Assembly (NCBI GenBank): GCA_016700175.1
Contig: CP065003.1
Span: 1,188,001 to 1,252,000, forward strand
Direction of reading: 5' to 3'
Length of the DNA: 64,000 nt
Origin: Acidobacteriota bacterium
GTDB lineage: Bacteria > Acidobacteriota > Blastocatellia > Pyrinomonadales > Pyrinomonadaceae
Part shown: one piece after another, positions 61,039-64,000 of the stretch
Layout of the letters: each line of letters begins with the position of its first letter
Numbering within the stretch: the first letter of the stretch is position 1
Position numbers and translations under genes: made by a program
Notes under the pieces: model-generated
The model's database searches: none
What the model was told of the DNA's origin: nothing
The model's input: only the letters and a program-made list of their open reading frames with translations

Positions 61039-62067
61039 TCAATCAAGTAGTATCCCTTCTATGCCCGCGTCGATACTGAAAACGGCTTCATTCGTCGCCG
61101 CGATCATCTCTCCCGATCTCGTGAAACACAATCCCACGAGGCCCATTCCCGCCGCGAAGAGTTCCGCCGATGATCCGTCGAACGCGATCTTGACGATTCC
61201 GTGCCTTCCTTCCAGACATGCGGCGCAGTAGAGATTCCCTTCGTCGTCGAAAGCCAGCCCCTGAGGCCGGCCAAGCCCTTTGAAGAACCTCTCGACGTTT
61301 CCATCGGGATCCACCCTGTAGATCGAGTCGTGACTGCACAAGCCGGGAGCGCTCACGTAGAGCGATCCGCCGGGTCCGAACGCCATATGGTAAGCGGACA
61401 CCGAAGGCTCGAGGACAGCCCACGTCTCGGAATCGCCAAGCGTGCCTATGCGGAATATCGTCCCGCTTCTGTCACCGACGAACAGATCGCCCTTTTCGTT
61501 GAAGGCGAGCCCGGTAGCGACGCCAAGATCGCCTGCCAGGGGAACAACCTCTGAATCGCTGTTTATCTGAACAACTTCGCCGTCCGCGCGGTTAGTTACG
61601 ACAAGCCGCCCGTGCGGATCGAACGCGACCCCGGTAGGGTTCTTGACCAGGGCGCTCATTTCGGAGACGAATCCGTCCCGGTCAAGCCTGAAGAGCGTGA
61701 CGGGAAGCTCCTGACCGCGGGATCCCGAGCGGGTAAGTACGATCGAGCCGTCCTTCGGGTCGACGGCGGGGTTTGCGACCTGGTGGAGGTCCCCCGCGAG
61801 CCGCTTACCCACCGTCAGCTTCGCTGCGCCGGAGCTCTCCCCGGCAAACCAAACGCGGACATCGACCGGTCCGGATTCCGAATCTTCGGGAACCGTGGCG
61901 AGGATCCTGTTTGAAGACGCACCCGTGATCCGCGCTTCCGAACCGCCGATCTCACATCGAAATCCGAAAGGGTCCTCAAGCCGGAATCCCTCGCATTCGA
62001 TCAGCACTTCGCCGCCCGGAATGGCAAAATCCGGGCTGACGGAAATGATCCGGCCTTCTTTGTTCAT
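61039..62067 (-). CDS. NHL/SMP-30-like propeller protein with N-terminal IPT/TIG domain
   Basis: About 342 residues from the ATG at 62067, with GGAG eight bases upstream; longer starts run into the hflX promoter. An N-terminal IPT/TIG-like beta domain (ISVSPDFAIPGGEVLIECEGF, ITGASSNRILATVPEDSESGPVDVRVW, about 1-85) is followed by a six-blade propeller with blades such as NPTGVAFDPHGRLVVTNRADGEV, ATGLAFNEKGDLFVGDRSGTIF, AYHMAFGPGGSLYVSAPG and PQGLAFDDEGNLYCAACL. No signal peptide is seen. It may be a cytoplasmic lactonase-like or scaffold protein; no substrate can be named. Confidence 0.75.
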   Translation of the reverse strand: MNKEGRIISVSPDFAIPGGEVLIECEGFRLEDPFGFRCEIGGSEARITGASSNRILATVPEDSESGPVDVRVWFAGESSGAAKLTVGKRLAGDLHQVANPAVDPKDGSIVLTRSGSRGQELPVTLFRLDRDGFVSEMSALVKNPTGVAFDPHGRLVVTNRADGEVVQINSDSEVVPLAGDLGVATGLAFNEKGDLFVGDRSGTIFRIGTLGDSETWAVLEPSVSAYHMAFGPGGSLYVSAPGLCSHDSIYRVDPDGNVERFFKGLGRPQGLAFDDEGNLYCAACLEGRHGIVKIAFDGSSAELFAAGMGLVGLCFTRSGEMIAATNEAVFSIDAGIEGILLD

Positions 62068-62164
62068 CTTTCGGCTCCTTTCGAAAACCCTCATTTTACG
62101 ATGGTTAGCGACAAATAGGCAACAAGTCTCCGGAACGGTGCGGAACGGACCGACGCCGGCGCTA

Positions 62165-62189
62165 TGGTATAATCGGGACACTTCGGAGG
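62165..62189 (+). promoter_or_regulatory. Extended -10 promoter and ribosome site of hflX
   Basis: TGG-TATAAT (TGn at 62165-62167, TATAAT at 62168-62173), an extended -10 element without a recognisable -35, followed 12 bases later by GGAGG at 62185-62189. Predicted start near 62180. Confidence 0.6.
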
Positions 62190-62197
62190 TAATTTAT

Positions 62198-63916
62198 ATC
62201 ACCCGCGTAGACGGCTTCACAGAAGGCCTGAAACACAATCAACTCAAACGGATAGAGCGGCTGTTCACCCGAAAGGTCGCTCCCGACCGGATCGTATCTC
62301 ACGAGCTTGCCAGGCAGCTTAGCGAGATCTCGCACGATACAGGCCGCCAGATCGGAGTACTGCTGAACCGAAAGGGCAGGGTGGATTACGTGATGGTCGG
62401 CGACTCGAAACAGATCGAGATGCCCGATTTCAAGCGTGTAAGGGTCGCTTCCGGCCGGTTCCGCGGCCTCCGCTGCGTTCACACGCACCTTCTAGGCGAG
62501 CCTTTGACCTCGGATGACCTTACGGACCTTGCGCTCCTGCGTCTTGACCTGATGTCGGTGATCCAGGTGAATTCCGAAACCGGTTTGCCGGATCTGGTGC
62601 ATTCCGCGCATCTGCTTCCCTCCAAGGCGAGCGACATCCACGCTTCGAACGGGTCCGGCAAGCCGTACGAGTTCCTTGCGCCGGCACATCCTTCACAGCT
62701 CGACACGGACTTCCTGACGCTCATCAACTCGCTTGAGGCGGAAATGGCCCGCAACAGAAAGACGGGCCTGAACCGCCAGACGAACCGTGAACGGGCGATC
62801 TTGGTGTCGGTGACCACGGGGGCGACCGCGCTCGCGGAAGAGTCGCTTGCAGAGCTCGAGGAACTGGCGGTGTCGGCCAACGTTCTGGTCCTCGACAAGG
62901 TGATACAGCGCCGTTCCCAGATCCATCCGAAGACGGTGCTCGGGGCGGGGAAGCTAAATGAGATACTCATCCGCTCGATGCAGCTCGGCGTCGATCTTAT
63001 CGTGTTCGACCGCGAACTGACGCCCGCGCAAGTGCGGTCGCTTTCGGAAGAGACCGAGCTGAAGGTCCTGGACCGGCCGCAGCTGATCCTGGATATCTTC
63101 GCCCAAAGGGCGGCTTCCCGCGAGGGTAAACTGCAGGTCGAACTTGCGCAGCTGAAGTACCTTCTTCCGAGGCTTGTAGTAGGCAAGAATTCCGCATTCT
63201 CGAAGCTCGCGGGAGGAATCGGGGGCCGGGGTCCGGGTGAGACGAAACTGGAAACGGACCGAAGGCGCGTCCGCAAGCGAATATCGGATCTGGAAAAACA
63301 GGTGAAGAAGATCGGCAAGCAGCGGCTGGAACGCCGCAAGTCGCGGGTCGGCAGGGATATCCCGATCATCTCGCTTGTCGGCTATACCAACGCCGGTAAA
63401 TCGACCCTTCTGAACACTCTGACCGACAGCAAGGTTTACGCGGAAAGGAAAATGTTCGCGACCCTCGACCCCACGGCGCGAAGGCTTCGCCTGCCGTTCG
63501 AGCGTGAAGTGATCATCAACGACACGGTGGGATTCATAAGAGAGCTTCCCGAATCGCTCGTCGCGGCATTCAAAGCGACGCTTGAAGAGATCGGCGACAG
63601 CGATCTGCTGGTGCATGTCGTGGATGCCTCGAATCCGAGAGCGCTCCACCAGATCGAATCGGTCGAGTCAATACTCACAAGCCTTGACCTTGGCGAGATA
63701 CCGATGATAATCGCCTTGAACAAGAAAGACCGTGTCGACCGCAAGACGCTCAAGGCTCTCGAACGGGCAGTATCGCTGGAGTCCGAAGATGCAGTCGTCC
63801 CGGTTTCGGCGCTCGCGCCGGATTCGCTCGGACCCCTTATCGCCGAGATCTGCGGTCGTGTGTCCCGCGATCCCGAGGCAACAGATACTGCCGGAGCCTT
63901 TGCGTCGGCGAGTTGA
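62198..63916 (+). CDS. hflX: HflX-type ribosome-rescue GTPase
   Basis: About 572 residues. An N-terminal HflX domain (TEGLKHNQLKRIERLFTRKV, DVIQRRSQIHPKTVLGAGKLNEIL-type Q-RRSQIHPKTVLGAGK) precedes a G domain: G1 GYTNAGKSTLLN, G2 and the switch NDTVGF, G4 NKKDR and G5. HflX binds ribosomes and splits or rescues stalled 70S particles; that is established for the family. The start is uncertain: the GGAGG at 62185-62189 is eight bases before an ATC at 62198, and the nearest ordinary start is GTG at 62138, upstream of the promoter. The next gene starts three bases after its stop. Confidence 0.88.
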   Translation: MTRVDGFTEGLKHNQLKRIERLFTRKVAPDRIVSHELARQLSEISHDTGRQIGVLLNRKGRVDYVMVGDSKQIEMPDFKRVRVASGRFRGLRCVHTHLLGEPLTSDDLTDLALLRLDLMSVIQVNSETGLPDLVHSAHLLPSKASDIHASNGSGKPYEFLAPAHPSQLDTDFLTLINSLEAEMARNRKTGLNRQTNRERAILVSVTTGATALAEESLAELEELAVSANVLVLDKVIQRRSQIHPKTVLGAGKLNEILIRSMQLGVDLIVFDRELTPAQVRSLSEETELKVLDRPQLILDIFAQRAASREGKLQVELAQLKYLLPRLVVGKNSAFSKLAGGIGGRGPGETKLETDRRRVRKRISDLEKQVKKIGKQRLERRKSRVGRDIPIISLVGYTNAGKSTLLNTLTDSKVYAERKMFATLDPTARRLRLPFEREVIINDTVGFIRELPESLVAAFKATLEEIGDSDLLVHVVDASNPRALHQIESVESILTSLDLGEIPMIIALNKKDRVDRKTLKALERAVSLESEDAVVPVSALAPDSLGPLIAEICGRVSRDPEATDTAGAFASAS

Positions 63917-63919
63917 ACA

Positions 63920-64000
63920 ATGAGCAAGAAACTCCCGAAGAACCAAAACTTCCTCGATCGTTTGCGAAAGCGATCGCTCGAGTACCTGCGCATACCTTAC
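63920..64000 (+). CDS. Truncated gene at window end
   Basis: ATG at 63920, three bases after the hflX TGA, opens a basic frame (MSKKLPKNQNFLDRLRKRS, 27 residues to the end of the window) that runs off the edge. Too little to classify; likely cotranscribed with hflX. Confidence 0.5.
   Translation, partial: MSKKLPKNQNFLDRLRKRSLEYLRIPY

Noticed and set aside
61895..62197. Long N-terminal extension of hflX
   Set aside because: It runs antisense over the propeller gene and precedes the extended -10 promoter; the sequence does not look like HflX.

Overview
The window is a G+C-rich chromosomal segment from a Gram-negative bacterium. Four lipid A / LPS transport genes (lpxD, lpxB, lptD, lpxC), periplasmic and lipobox proteins and an outer-membrane assembly barrel show an LPS-bearing outer membrane. 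A WD40-like surface protein with a Thr-Pro linker and a Solibacter-type C-terminal domain, split methylmalonyl-CoA mutase and many palindromic interspersed repeats point to Acidobacteriota, probably Blastocatellia/Pyrinomonadales. This placement is inference; no rRNA gene is present.

Layout. 1-9.5 kb: Spy-like chaperone, secreted DUF1579-like protein, STAS protein, lpxD, an APC permease fused to two Usp domains, lpxB and a large propeller protein. 9.7-17.8 kb: ilvE, a membrane/spermidine-synthase-like fusion, a small membrane protein between 9-bp repeat arrays, lptD, an NtrC-type regulator and a lipoprotein. 17.9-27.5 kb: an acyl-CoA catabolism block with methylmalonyl-CoA mutase large and B12 subunits, a sterol-desaturase-like enzyme, a LEA-like secreted protein, and a tight operon of AtuA, Nudix, AtuA-like small domain, alpha/beta hydrolase and enoyl-CoA hydratase. 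27.5-33.4 kb: an accessory island of small, mostly unnamed genes, at least one in the Tdi1/DUF1851 immunity family and one carrying a HEPN-type motif, bracketed by ~350-bp direct repeats. 33.4-41.7 kb: TPR/GT-C membrane protein, methyltransferase, short crotonase, cupin, acyl-CoA carboxylase beta subunit, ATP-grasp ligase and lpxC. 41.7-46.1 kb: repeat-rich region with a frameshifted IS1182-type insertion sequence between two paralogous lipoproteins. 46.1-64 kb: gnd, an antibiotic-kinase-like protein, threonine dehydratase-like enzyme, a DUF3298-like secreted protein, cinA, a ferredoxin-like protein lacking one cysteine, fur, a DUF2520 protein, an orphan 1183-aa BrxC/DUF6079-like ATPase, an M48 protease, an NHL-type propeller, hflX, and a gene cut by the window end.

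Non-coding structure is the most distinctive trait. There are 7-bp and 9-bp tandem arrays, several overlapping stop codons; a ~36-bp palindrome family; short hairpins with 2-3 nt loops; and a ~275-bp unit repeated three times in tandem plus once alone. Promoters that can be read share TTGC(A/C)N, 16-18 bp, TAGAAT/TATAAT. No tRNA, rRNA or CRISPR was recognised.
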